Assembly: GCA_900539425.1 (NCBI GenBank)
Contig: UQBX01000006.1
Coordinates: 1-64,000, forward strand
Origin: an uncultured Oscillospiraceae bacterium
GTDB taxonomy: Bacteria > Bacillota > Clostridia > Oscillospirales > Acutalibacteraceae
Length of the DNA: 64,000 nt
Reading direction: 5' to 3'
Shown: one piece after another, positions 1 through 8,750 of the stretch
Layout: each line of letters starts with the position of its first letter
Numbering within the stretch: position 1 is the stretch's first letter
Notes under the pieces: generated by a model
Told to the model about the DNA's origin: nothing
The model's database searches: none
The model's input: the letters and a program-made list of their open reading frames with translations, nothing else
Translations under genes and position numbers: made by a program

Positions 1-962
1 GCGTAGCCATAGTAGGCTCTGGCCCCAGCGCTCTTACCTGCGCAGGCGACCTTGCCAAAATGGGCTATTCAGTAACCATTTTTGAAGCTCTTCATATCGC
101 TGGCGGCGTTTTAGTTTACGGAATACCCGAGTTCAGACTTCCGAAGGCTATTGTTGCGCGTGAGGTTGAAGGACTCAAAGCAATGGGCGTTGATGTAGAA
201 ACCAACGTTGTTATTGGCAGAAGTATTTCGGTAGATGATATTCTTCAGAAATTCGACGCTGTATTTATAGGCTCAGGCGCAGGGCTTCCGCGCTTTATGG
301 GTATTGAGGGTGAAAACCTTAAAGGCGTATATTCCGCTAATGAATTTCTTACAAGAATAAATCTTATGAAGGCTTATAAAGAGGATAGCAGAACTCCTGT
401 TCAGCACGGAAAACGTGTTGCCGTAGTAGGCGGAGGAAATGTTGCAATGGATGCCGCAAGGTGTGCTAAGCGTCTCGGCGCTGAGGAAGTTTATGTTATC
501 TACCGCCGTTCAATGGAAGAACTTCCCGCAAGAGCTGAGGAAGTAGAAAATGCCATCGAAGAGCAGATAGAGTTTAAAACACTTATGAACCCCACACGTA
601 TTCTCGGTGATGATGACGGAAATGTTGTTGGCATTGAATGCGTCAATATGGAACTCGGTGAGCCTGACGAATCAGGCAGAAGACGCCCTGTTGAGATAAA
701 GGGCAGTGAACACGTTATGGATGTGGATAGTGTTATTATTGCTATCGGCACATCTCCTAATCCCCTTATTAAGGCAACTACTGTCGGCCTTGATGTTGAT
801 AGGCGAGGCTGCATTGTTGCTGATGAAAGCGGCAGAACCTCACGTGAGGGTGTTTTTGCAGGCGGTGATACCGTAACCGGCGCTGCAACGGTAATAAAGG
901 CAATGGGTGCCGGAAAAGCGGCTGCTAAAGCAATTGATGAATATATAAAAAGTAAAAATTAA
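1..962 (+). CDS. gltA: NADPH-dependent glutamate synthase small subunit-type flavoprotein (5' truncated)
   Basis: The reading frame is already open at the window edge (codons from base 3), so the gene starts upstream and only about 320 residues are present. The first residues carry a dinucleotide-binding loop (VAIVGSGPSAL), followed by the GVLVYGIPEFRLPK segment typical of the FAD/NAD(P)H oxidoreductase family. A second Rossmann loop (VVGGGNVAMDAAR) lies near residue 140 and a C-terminal FAD motif (GVFAGGDTVTGAATV) near 280. The family covers homotetrameric GltA and NfnB/SudA, which transfers electrons between NADPH and ferredoxin. The visible sequence cannot separate these. An NfnA/SudB partner, if there is one, would lie upstream of the window. 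The name is fairly safe; the exact reaction is inferred. Confidence 0.85.
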   Translation, partial: VAIVGSGPSALTCAGDLAKMGYSVTIFEALHIAGGVLVYGIPEFRLPKAIVAREVEGLKAMGVDVETNVVIGRSISVDDILQKFDAVFIGSGAGLPRFMGIEGENLKGVYSANEFLTRINLMKAYKEDSRTPVQHGKRVAVVGGGNVAMDAARCAKRLGAEEVYVIYRRSMEELPARAEEVENAIEEQIEFKTLMNPTRILGDDDGNVVGIECVNMELGEPDESGRRRPVEIKGSEHVMDVDSVIIAIGTSPNPLIKATTVGLDVDRRGCIVADESGRTSREGVFAGGDTVTGAATVIKAMGAGKAAAKAIDEYIKSKN

Positions 963-989
963 TTAAAAGATTATTATACATTCAAATAG

Positions 990-1030
990 GAAAGAATAAA
1001 GGTGCATACGCATTTTTATTCTTTCTTTTT
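990..1030 (+). terminator. Rho-independent terminator after gltA-like gene
   Basis: An 11-bp inverted repeat (990-1000 with 1015-1025) encloses a 14-nt loop and runs straight into a T-tract. The stem is A/T-rich, so termination may be incomplete. Confidence 0.6.
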
Positions 1031-1189
1031 TTATTTTCAGGATAAATTTAAGCAAATATTCTGCCGATTTTTATAATTTTCTCTTATTTTGGATTGCACG
1101 TTTTTTTTGCTGATTTCATAAAACGGTCAAAATCAGTCATAAAATACGTTCTTCATTGTGCAAAAAGACATAAAAAATAAGCTTATCTT

Positions 1190-1284
1190 GTTCAAATGAA
1201 CGAAAATGAAGATTTGATGTTGACTATTTATGAACGGATTGATAAAATTTAGTTGCAACAGGTTGTTAAACCTCCGGAGGGAAT
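1190..1284 (+). promoter_or_regulatory. Promoter and operator candidates of the fructose PTS operon
   Basis: The 963-1284 gap holds the terminator above and this promoter. TTGACT (1220-1225) and TAAAAT (1243-1248) are separated by exactly 17 bp. A palindrome GTTCA-aa-TGAAC (1190-1201) lies just upstream and could be an operator for the DeoR-type regulator encoded next. Near the start codon, CAAC-ag-GTTG (1256-1265) and the perfect 10-bp palindrome CCTCCGGAGG (1271-1280) contain the ribosome-binding site, so the site can fold on itself. The promoter is read directly; operator function is inferred. Confidence 0.65.
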
Positions 1285-2034
1285 ATGCTAAACCAGGAAA
1301 GAAAAAATAAGATCCTTGAAATTATTGAGGAAAAGGGAGCTGTAAGCGTTTCTGAGCTTACCGAAATGCTGAATGCTTCTGAATCAACTATAAGGCGGGA
1401 TTTAATAGAACTTTCAAAAAAGGGCAACATTAATAGAGTGCACGGCGGTGCAACGCTGTCAGACAGGCAGTTTATAGCGCGCGAGGCAGATGTCAGCTCA
1501 AAGGAAACGGAAAACATTGAGCAAAAGAAAAAAATCGCCGAATATTGCGCAAAACAGCTTCAGGACGATGATTTCGTTTATATAGACGCAGGCACCACTA
1601 CCCTTTATATGATAGATTATATTGATCCTGCATGTACAGCAAGCTTCGTAACCAACGGCATAATGCATGCCAAGCGGCTGGCTGATAAAGGGCTTAACGT
1701 ATACGTTTTAGGCGGTAAGCTTAAAAAAACAACTCAGGCAGTTGTAGGGCTTTTGGCAGCCCGCAGTATTCACGGCTTTAACTTTACCAAAGCTTTTGTG
1801 GGTGCCAACGGAGTTTCAGACAGCGGCGGGTTTACCACACCTGATACCGAAGAGGCCTATGTAAAGGCTGCCGCTATGGAAAATGCTTTCGTGTCGTACG
1901 TTCTTGCCGATTCCTCAAAATTCGGAAAAATCTCATCTGTTCGCTTTGCATCTATAGATACAGCCTGTATAATTACGGACAGCGAACCTGAAGAGATCTA
2001 CAGGAGCAAAACAGTAGTAAAAGTTCTTAAATAA
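1285..2034 (+). CDS. fruR: DeoR-family transcriptional regulator (FruR-like)
   Basis: This 249-residue protein has the DeoR layout. An N-terminal winged helix-turn-helix (about residues 19-45, ASESTIRRDL recognition helix) is followed by the RVHGGA motif near residue 51. A C-terminal DeoRC sensor domain follows, with DAGTTT near residue 100 that binds sugar phosphates in this family. The start is fixed by GGAGG at 1276-1280, five bases before the ATG. It is the first gene of the fructose operon, 15 bp before fruK, so the likely effector is fructose-1-phosphate and the likely target its own operon. Function is inferred from family and position. Confidence 0.85.
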   Translation: MLNQERKNKILEIIEEKGAVSVSELTEMLNASESTIRRDLIELSKKGNINRVHGGATLSDRQFIAREADVSSKETENIEQKKKIAEYCAKQLQDDDFVYIDAGTTTLYMIDYIDPACTASFVTNGIMHAKRLADKGLNVYVLGGKLKKTTQAVVGLLAARSIHGFNFTKAFVGANGVSDSGGFTTPDTEEAYVKAAAMENAFVSYVLADSSKFGKISSVRFASIDTACIITDSEPEEIYRSKTVVKVLK

Positions 2035-2049
2035 TATGGGGGCGATAAT

Positions 2050-2952
2050 ATGATTTACACCGTAACCTTTAACCCCGCGCTTGATTATGTTATGAAGGTT
2101 GAAAAGCTCAGATATGACGATATCAACCGCACATACGGTGAGGAGCTTTATTACGGAGGCAAAGGAATAAATGTTTCCGTAATACTCTCAAGGCTCGGTA
2201 TGGAAAACACGGCGCTCGGCTTTAAGGCAGGATTTACGGGTGAAAAGCTTGAAGAGCTTTTAAAGGAAGAAGGAATAAATACCGATTTCATTGCCCTTAA
2301 AAGCGGAATGACGCGTATTAATGTAAAAATCAAAGCAGAAACAGAGCTTGATATAAATGCCGTCGGCCCGCCGATTGAAAGAGAAGAGGTCGACAAGCTT
2401 TTCGAAAAGATCAAAAATCTTAAAAAGGGCGATGTAATAGTGCTTGCCGGCAGTGTCCCGGGCGCACTTCCCGCCGATATCTATGAAAAGATATTGTCGG
2501 TAACTTCTCAGTCAGGAGTTGAAGCAGTAGTCGATTCAACGGGAGATCTGCTGCTGAATGTTCTTAAATATCATCCGTTCCTAATCAAGCCGAATAATTT
2601 TGAACTCGGAGATTTGTTCGGGGTCAAAATAAAGAATGAAGCCGAAATTGAGAAATACGCAAAGCTGCTTCAGGAAAAAGGCGCAAGGAACGTACTTGTT
2701 TCAAGGGGCAAAGAGGGCGCTACCCTTGTAACGGAGGACGGAGACGTCCACACAATAGGAATAATACCAGGTAAGCCGCTGAATTCCGTAGGCTGCGGAG
2801 ATTCGATGGTTGCGGGCTTCGTTGCCGGGTACCTTAATAAGCGTGATTACGCTTATGCTTTAAAACTGGGCTCAGCCTGCTCAAACGCTACGGCATTCAG
2901 CTACGGCCTTGCTGATAAAGCAGGCATAGACGATGCCTTCGGCAGGTTATAA
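2050..2952 (+). CDS. fruK: 1-phosphofructokinase
   Basis: This 300-residue PfkB/ribokinase-fold kinase phosphorylates fructose-1-phosphate to fructose-1,6-bisphosphate with ATP, the second step after PTS uptake. The N-terminal GGKGINVS substrate motif (about residue 37) and the C-terminal GCGDSMVAGF signature, whose Asp is the catalytic base, are both intact. Length matches FruK (about 300-310). A start at 2050 follows GGGGGCGAT. The gene lies between the DeoR regulator and the EIIABC permease in one transcription unit, which favours FruK over tagatose-6-phosphate kinase (LacC), the closest alternative. Confidence 0.92.
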   Translation: MIYTVTFNPALDYVMKVEKLRYDDINRTYGEELYYGGKGINVSVILSRLGMENTALGFKAGFTGEKLEELLKEEGINTDFIALKSGMTRINVKIKAETELDINAVGPPIEREEVDKLFEKIKNLKKGDVIVLAGSVPGALPADIYEKILSVTSQSGVEAVVDSTGDLLLNVLKYHPFLIKPNNFELGDLFGVKIKNEAEIEKYAKLLQEKGARNVLVSRGKEGATLVTEDGDVHTIGIIPGKPLNSVGCGDSMVAGFVAGYLNKRDYAYALKLGSACSNATAFSYGLADKAGIDDAFGRL

Positions 2953-2988
2953 TTTATTATTATCTTATTAAACGGAGGGTGAAAATAT

Positions 2989-4947
2989 ATGAGAATCATT
3001 GATTTGCTAAAGCCCGAAGCTATAACTTTGGGGCTGGACATTTCAACAAAGGATGATGCGATAAACGCCCTTATCGGGCTACACGCAGCAGCCGGAAATC
3101 TTAAAGACAAGGACGCTTATAAAGAAGCTATCCTTGCAAGAGAAGCTCAGGGAACAACCGCAATCGGAGACGGAATTGCAGTTCCCCACGCAAAAACAAG
3201 CGCAGTAAAAGCACCTGCTCTTGCTGCAATCACGGTACCAAACGGCGTTGATTACGGCGCTCCGGACGGAAAACCGTCAGATCTTTTATTTATGATAGCC
3301 GCCACTGAGGACGGCGATGTTCATCTTGAAATTCTTTCACGCCTTATGGTAATGCTTATGGATGCGGATTTTGCCGCAAAACTCAGAGCTGCAAAAACTC
3401 CGGCTGAATTTCTTGATATTATCAATAAGCAGGAAGCTGTTAAGTATCCCGACGAGGCTCCGAAAGAGGTAGAAAATAAGCCTGAAGGTTACAGAATTCT
3501 TGCTGTTACAGCTTGCCCCACAGGTATTGCTCACACATATATGGCAGCAGAAGCGCTTGAAAAAGCAGGCGAAAAGCTTGGATATACAATCAAGTGCGAA
3601 ACAGACGGCTCCGGCGGTGTAAAGAACAGACTCACCAAAAAAGAAATAGATGAGTGCGACGGCATTATAGTTGCCGCAGATAAAAATGTTGAAATGGCTC
3701 GTTTTGAAGGCAAAAAGGTTCTCAAAACTTCAGTTTCTTCAGGAATAAATAAACCTGACGAACTTATTGAAAAGGTTATTTCAGGCAATGTTCCTGTATA
3801 TCATCACGAGGGCGATGCAGGCGCTTCGGATGAGTACAGCGAGGAGAAGGAAAGCTTCGGCAGAAAAGTTTACAAGCACCTTATGAACGGCGTATCACAC
3901 ATGCTTCCGTTCGTAGTAGGCGGCGGTGTTCTTATTGCTCTTGGCTTCCTTATTGATACTATCGCAGGCACACCGGCAGGCCCGAACCTTGGTTTCACAA
4001 ACCCGGTTGCAGCTATTGTATTCTGGATAGGTAAAGCGGCGTTCGCGCTTATGCTTCCCGTTCTTTCAGCTTATATCGCAAGCTCTATCGCAGACCGCCC
4101 GGGTTTGCTTCCAGGCTTTATAGGCGGTGTGTTCGCATCAAGCGGTTACACCTTCAGCAGTCTTATTGATAACAAAGGCCTTGTAGGCGATGATACTGCT
4201 GTATCAGGTTTCCTCGGCGCTCTTATCGCAGGTTTTGTTGCAGGTCTTATTATGCTCCTGCTCAAAAAGGTATTCTCCTTCCTGCCGAAGAGCATGGACG
4301 GTATAAAACCCGTATTCCTTTATCCGCTGTTCGGCACACTTATTATGGGTCTGTTTATGTGCCTTATCAATCCGATCATCGGATTGCTCAACACAGCTCT
4401 TTCAAACGGACTTACAGCACTCGGCGAAAGCAGCCGAATCCTTCTTTCAATCGTACTTGCCGCAATGATGGCAATCGATATGGGCGGCCCGTTCAACAAG
4501 GCAGCTTATGTATTCGGCACGGCAATGCTTACTGACGCCACAACAGCAAATGACTGGACTATGGCTGCGGTTATGATAGGCGGTATGGTACCCCCGATCG
4601 CAATTGCACTTGCCACAACATTCTTTAAGAACAGATGGACTGAAGATGAACTCAAGAGCGGCCCCGTAAACTATGTAATGGGTCTTTGCTTCATCACAGA
4701 AGGCGCAATTCCTTACGCAGCGGCTGATCCGCTTCGTGTAATTCCATCTTGTATAGTAGGTTCGGGCGTAGCAGGCGCTGTTTCAGCACTGTTCAACTGC
4801 TCACTTCCTGCACCTCACGGCGGAATATTTGTATTCCCTGTTGTAGATAATGTAATTGGTTATGTAGTTGCTCTTGTAGCAGGTTCAATAGTAGGCTGTC
4901 TTATGCTTGCGCTTCTTAAAAAGAAAAGAGTTCCGGCAGCAAAATAA
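2989..4947 (+). CDS. fruA: Fructose-specific PTS transporter, EIIABC
   Basis: This 652-residue fused permease imports fructose and releases fructose-1-phosphate inside the cell. Domain order is EIIA (about 1-145, phospho-His67 in GIAVPHAK), EIIB (about 167-265, phospho-Cys176 in AVTACPTGIAHT) and EIIC (about 290-645) with many hydrophobic segments. The EIIB motif CPTGIAHTYMA is diagnostic for the fructose family. The start at 2989 follows ACGGAGGGTG at a good distance. Downstream by 23 bp is HPr and then EI, so all phosphocarriers needed for this uptake route are encoded in the same operon. Confidence 0.93.
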   Translation: MRIIDLLKPEAITLGLDISTKDDAINALIGLHAAAGNLKDKDAYKEAILAREAQGTTAIGDGIAVPHAKTSAVKAPALAAITVPNGVDYGAPDGKPSDLLFMIAATEDGDVHLEILSRLMVMLMDADFAAKLRAAKTPAEFLDIINKQEAVKYPDEAPKEVENKPEGYRILAVTACPTGIAHTYMAAEALEKAGEKLGYTIKCETDGSGGVKNRLTKKEIDECDGIIVAADKNVEMARFEGKKVLKTSVSSGINKPDELIEKVISGNVPVYHHEGDAGASDEYSEEKESFGRKVYKHLMNGVSHMLPFVVGGGVLIALGFLIDTIAGTPAGPNLGFTNPVAAIVFWIGKAAFALMLPVLSAYIASSIADRPGLLPGFIGGVFASSGYTFSSLIDNKGLVGDDTAVSGFLGALIAGFVAGLIMLLLKKVFSFLPKSMDGIKPVFLYPLFGTLIMGLFMCLINPIIGLLNTALSNGLTALGESSRILLSIVLAAMMAIDMGGPFNKAAYVFGTAMLTDATTANDWTMAAVMIGGMVPPIAIALATTFFKNRWTEDELKSGPVNYVMGLCFITEGAIPYAAADPLRVIPSCIVGSGVAGAVSALFNCSLPAPHGGIFVFPVVDNVIGYVVALVAGSIVGCLMLALLKKKRVPAAK

Positions 4948-4970
4948 TTAATAATCGGAGGAATAATTAA

Positions 4971-5231
4971 ATGGTAAGCAAAACAGTTAAAGTTGTAGAT
5001 AAAATGGGATTTCATATGCGCCCTGCAAATGTTTTTGTAAGCGAGATGTCAAAGTTCAAATCAGATATCACACTTGAAGCGGGCGATAAAGAAATCAACG
5101 GCAAAAGCATTATGAATATAATGGCTGCGTGCATTAAATACGGTACGGATGTAACAATAAAGTGCAGCGGCGAAGACGAGGCTGAAATGCTTGAAAAAGC
5201 CGCTTCCATGATAGAAAACGGAATGGACTGA
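4971..5231 (+). CDS. ptsH: HPr-type phosphocarrier protein
   Basis: This 86-residue protein relays phosphate from EI to the EIIA domain of the fructose permease. His15 sits in GFHMRPA, the position and context of the HPr active site; Met replaces the more common Ala of HARPA. The regulatory serine is Ser46 in GKSIMNIM, matching the HPrK/P phosphorylation site of Firmicutes, so carbon catabolite signalling is possible. The ribosome site CGGAGGAATAATTAA precedes the ATG. It ends one base before the EI start. It could be either the general HPr of the cell or one dedicated to fructose. Confidence 0.93.
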   Translation: MVSKTVKVVDKMGFHMRPANVFVSEMSKFKSDITLEAGDKEINGKSIMNIMAACIKYGTDVTIKCSGEDEAEMLEKAASMIENGMD

Positions 5232-5232
5232 T

Positions 5233-6867
5233 ATGGGAATTTCTAAAACTTACAGAGGCACGGCGGTTTCCGAGGGCTACGGAATAGGCAATGCTGTGGT
5301 TATCAAGGATGAAAAGCTTGATTATTCCGATGTTGCTTTTACCACTCCGGAAAATGAGTGTAAACGTCTTGATGACGCGGTTAGCCGTTACACCGAAGAA
5401 ACAAAAGCCCTTATTGAGACGCTGAAAAAAGAGGCGGGGGAGAAAAACGCCGAAATACTTGAAGGGCATCTTGTTATGCTTGCGGATCCGTTTATGATAG
5501 GTCAGATGAAGGAAAACATCACGTCATCTTCAATGACCGCGGAAAAAGCCGCAGATGAAGTATGCTCTATGTTTTACGCCATGTTTTCGGCAACGGATGA
5601 CGAGCTTACCAAACAGCGTGCCACAGATGTAAATGATATAAGAAACAGTCTTCTTAAAATACTTCTCGGGATAGAGGAAGTTGATATTGCAGGTGTTCCT
5701 GAAGGCTCAGTTTTGATTGCGTCAGATTTTACACCCAGCATGACATCTAAAATAGATCCGGGAAAAGTAGAGGCTATTATCGGCGAAGTGGGGGGAGTAA
5801 CCTCCCACAGCGCCATCATCGCAAGGGCAATGGGAATACCGTGTATTCTCGGAGTTAAAGATGCTGATAATGTTTTCGCCACAGGGGACAGTCTTATAGT
5901 TGACGCTGTAAAAGGTGTGGTTATTGCTTCTCCGTCAGATGAAGAGATAAAGCATTATTCAGAACTTAAAGAGCAGGAAAAGCAGGAAAGGCTTCTGCTC
6001 AAGAAATATATCAATAAACCCACCGTAACAAAAAGCGGTGAAGTAAAGGCAGTCTATGCAAATATAGCTAAAGCGGAGGATGTTCACTCAGCTGTTGTTA
6101 ACGGCGCAGAGGGTATCGGCCTTTTCCGTACGGAGTTCCTTTATATGGATCGTACAGAAGCACCGTCTGAAGATGAGCAGTTTGAGGCTTACAGCACTGT
6201 TGCAAAGGCAATGGGCGGTAAGGAAGTTATTATCCGAACTCTTGACGTAGGCGGGGATAAACATATTGAATATCTTCAGATAGAAAAAGAAGATAATCCG
6301 TTTATGGGTCTGCGCGCAATCCGCTACTGCCTTAAAAATACTGATATTTTCAAAACTCAGCTCAAGGCGCTGCTTCGTGCCGCGTGCTTCGGAAATATAA
6401 AGATCATGCTTCCTATGGTATGTACTGTTGATGAAGTTCTTAGGGCAAAAATGCTTCTGGGCGAGTGCAAAGCGGAGCTTGAAGCCAAAGGCATTCAGTA
6501 CAAAAAAGATATCAAGCTTGGCGTTATGATTGAAACTCCTGCAGCTGTATTTATTTCAGACGAACTTGCCGCTGTTACTGATTTCTTCAGTATAGGCACA
6601 AATGATCTGACAGGTTATACCATGGCTGCAGACAGAGGCAACAGAGAGGTTTCATATCTGTATGATTCAAATAATCTTGCTGTTCTTCGCGCTATAGAGG
6701 CTGTTATCAAGAATGCCAAAAAGGCTGGCATACCGGTAGGTATGTGCGGCGAGGCGGCTTCTGATCCGAATATGATCCCCAGGCTTATTGAGTGGGGGCT
6801 TGACGAGTTCTCCGTTTCTTCATCAGCTATTCTCAAGACCCGCAAAATCATTTGTGAGCATGAGTAA
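5233..6867 (+). CDS. ptsI: PTS enzyme I (phosphoenolpyruvate-protein phosphotransferase)
   Basis: This 544-residue protein starts the PTS phosphate relay by taking phosphate from phosphoenolpyruvate and passing it to HPr. The phospho-His is His192 in GGVTSHSAIIARAMG. The C-terminal TIM barrel carries GLFRTEFLYMDR, GTNDLTGYTMAADR and the catalytic Cys505 in GMCGEAASDP. Length is slightly shorter than the usual 570 residues, with the C-terminus ending soon after the barrel. It follows ptsH by one base, so the pair is translationally linked. It is the last gene before a strong terminator. Confidence 0.95.
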   Translation: MGISKTYRGTAVSEGYGIGNAVVIKDEKLDYSDVAFTTPENECKRLDDAVSRYTEETKALIETLKKEAGEKNAEILEGHLVMLADPFMIGQMKENITSSSMTAEKAADEVCSMFYAMFSATDDELTKQRATDVNDIRNSLLKILLGIEEVDIAGVPEGSVLIASDFTPSMTSKIDPGKVEAIIGEVGGVTSHSAIIARAMGIPCILGVKDADNVFATGDSLIVDAVKGVVIASPSDEEIKHYSELKEQEKQERLLLKKYINKPTVTKSGEVKAVYANIAKAEDVHSAVVNGAEGIGLFRTEFLYMDRTEAPSEDEQFEAYSTVAKAMGGKEVIIRTLDVGGDKHIEYLQIEKEDNPFMGLRAIRYCLKNTDIFKTQLKALLRAACFGNIKIMLPMVCTVDEVLRAKMLLGECKAELEAKGIQYKKDIKLGVMIETPAAVFISDELAAVTDFFSIGTNDLTGYTMAADRGNREVSYLYDSNNLAVLRAIEAVIKNAKKAGIPVGMCGEAASDPNMIPRLIEWGLDEFSVSSSAILKTRKIICEHE

Positions 6868-6880
6868 TGCAATATAAATA

Positions 6881-6910
6881 AAAGCACAGCCTTTCGGCTG
6901 TGCTTTTTGC
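6881..6910 (+). terminator. Rho-independent terminator of the fructose operon
   Basis: A perfect 11-bp stem (6881-6891 with 6896-6906) has a TTTC loop and a following T-tract. It closes the fruR-fruK-fruA-ptsH-ptsI unit. Confidence 0.93.
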
Positions 6911-7056
6911 TGTTTATAAAAGATTTAACCGATATACTTTGTTCCTGATTTTAAACAGCTATATACATTTTAAAGCGTTATTTCATTGAATTTATGTATT
7001 CAAACGTAAAAATTATTTGTTTTTTTATAAAAAAGAAAAATATTCCTGTTTTTGTA

Positions 7057-7250
7057 TTGCTTTTGTTGAATTTGTTTAATATAATCAAATAGTGTTCTAA
7101 AACTTTTAGTGATACTGCATATATAATAAAACTTTGAACTGTTTTATAAAAAAATCAGATAAACACTTATACCGTAAGTGTATAATTCGGATGTTTTTGA
7201 AATAAAATAATTTTAAACGAAATTGGCATTTACGGCTTTTGCCGTTTTGT
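7057..7250 (+). promoter_or_regulatory. Promoter and A/T-rich leader of the GPH symporter gene
   Basis: The gap 6911-7279 is A/T-rich and shows no reading frame. TTGCTT (7057-7062) and TATAAT (7080-7085) have a 17-bp spacer and would start transcription near 7092, giving a leader of nearly 190 nt. Close to the gene, ACGGC-tttt-GCCGT (7232-7245) is a small hairpin followed by TTTT, perhaps a weak attenuator. No known riboswitch was recognised. Confidence 0.55.
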
Positions 7251-7279
7251 ATACAACCCCTGAGAAATGAGGTAATCTT

Positions 7280-8689
7280 ATGAAAGAAAAAACAATCAAA
7301 CCGTTCGGCATAAAAGATAAGATCGGCTATATGTTCGGTGATTTCGGAAACGATTTTACCTTTTTGTTATCTTCGTCTTTCCTGCTTAAATTTTACACCG
7401 ATGTTATGGCGGTGGATGCCTATGTTGTTGGTATCGTTATGATGGCGGCAAGAATAGTAGACGCTTTTACAGATGTTGGCATGGGCAGAATATGCGACAG
7501 AAGCAAAGGAAACAAACACGGCAAATTTAAACCGTGGATATTAAGAATGTGCGGCCCTGTTGCTATTTTTTCATTTCTTATGTATCAAAGCGCTCTGGCA
7601 GATATGCCTTATGCGGCAAAAATTGCTTATCTGTTTGTAACATATATTCTCTGGGGTTCGGTATTTTATACTTCTATTAACATACCTTACGGCTCAATGG
7701 CATCTGCAATTTCGTCAGACCCTGGAGACAGACAGTCACTGTCAACATTCAGAACCATGGGCGGCGCTCTTGCTGGAGCTTTTGTAACGGCAGGTATACC
7801 GCTTGTAGCATATGATAAGGTAAACGGTAACGACGTTCTCAACGGGCCTCGTTTCACTTTGATTGCGGGTATCTGTTCACTGCTTGCCATTGTATGCTAC
7901 CTGCTTTGCTTTAATATGTGTACTGAGCGTGTAAAGGTAGTGCCAACACAGGAGCAGTTAAAGAGAAACAGCGTAGGTGTAATGCTTGTTAATGCGTTTA
8001 AAAACCGCGCCTTGATTTCACTTATAGTTGCGTCCATTTTAATGCTTATCGCTCAGCTTACTTTACAGCAGATGGCAAACTATGTATTCCCCAACTATTA
8101 CGGCAATGCAAAGGCACAAACGCTTTCCATGGTAATGATGGGAATTGGTATGTTTGTTGCCGCATTTTCGGCAAAGCCGCTTGCTAAAAAATTCGGTAAG
8201 GCGGAGATAGGTGCTGTTTCCAATTTGGCGGCAGGCATAATCTGCGTTATTCTCTATTTCCTGCGTCCGCAAAATGTTTTTGTTTATGCCGCTTTTCAGA
8301 TGATAAGCTGGATAGGTCTTGGCGTGTTCCAGATAGTGGCGTGGGCGCTTGTTACCGATGTTATCGATTATTCCGAGATAAGAAACGGTATAAGAGAAGA
8401 CGGCGCTGTGTACGGCCTTTATTCCTTTGCCCGCAAATTGGGTCAGGCGGCAACATCCGGCCTTGTAGGCGCTTTGCTTTCGCTGATAGGATATTCAAAA
8501 GAAACGGGATTTGACACTCAGGTAAAAGAGGGCATATTTGATATTGCAACACTTGTTCCCGCAGCAGGATTTATTCTGCTTGCCATAGTTCTTTGGTTCT
8601 GGTATCCGCTTCATAAAAAGCAGGTTGATGAGGATGTTAAAATACTAAGCGAAAAACATTCAAATACAACTCTCGAGCAGGAGCAATAA
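7280..8689 (+). CDS. GPH-family sugar:cation symporter (MFS)
   Basis: This 469-residue membrane protein has about 12 hydrophobic segments and the N-terminal signature of glycoside-pentoside-hexuronide:cation symporters (KIGYMFGDFGNDF, then DVGMGRICDRSKGNKHGKFKP between helices 2 and 3). Family members such as MelB, XylP and UidB import oligosaccharides or glycosides with Na+ or H+. A start at 7280 follows GAAATGAGGTAATCTT. It is a single-gene unit converging on the GH95-like lipoprotein, so the pair may release and take up the same plant or host glycan, perhaps fucosylated or related. The substrate cannot be read from the sequence. Confidence 0.85.
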   Translation: MKEKTIKPFGIKDKIGYMFGDFGNDFTFLLSSSFLLKFYTDVMAVDAYVVGIVMMAARIVDAFTDVGMGRICDRSKGNKHGKFKPWILRMCGPVAIFSFLMYQSALADMPYAAKIAYLFVTYILWGSVFYTSINIPYGSMASAISSDPGDRQSLSTFRTMGGALAGAFVTAGIPLVAYDKVNGNDVLNGPRFTLIAGICSLLAIVCYLLCFNMCTERVKVVPTQEQLKRNSVGVMLVNAFKNRALISLIVASILMLIAQLTLQQMANYVFPNYYGNAKAQTLSMVMMGIGMFVAAFSAKPLAKKFGKAEIGAVSNLAAGIICVILYFLRPQNVFVYAAFQMISWIGLGVFQIVAWALVTDVIDYSEIRNGIREDGAVYGLYSFARKLGQAATSGLVGALLSLIGYSKETGFDTQVKEGIFDIATLVPAAGFILLAIVLWFWYPLHKKQVDEDVKILSEKHSNTTLEQEQ

Positions 8690-8708
8690 TTAAATATTGA
8701 TATAAAAG

Positions 8709-8740
8709 AAACGCCGCAGAAAAATCTGCGGCGTTTTTAT
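8709..8740. terminator. Bidirectional terminator between symporter and GH95-like gene
   Basis: A perfect 12-bp G/C-rich stem (8709-8720 with 8725-8736) has an AAAA loop. It is flanked by an A-run and a T-run, so it can work for both converging genes. Confidence 0.92.
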
Positions 8741-8750
8741 GTATGCTTTT

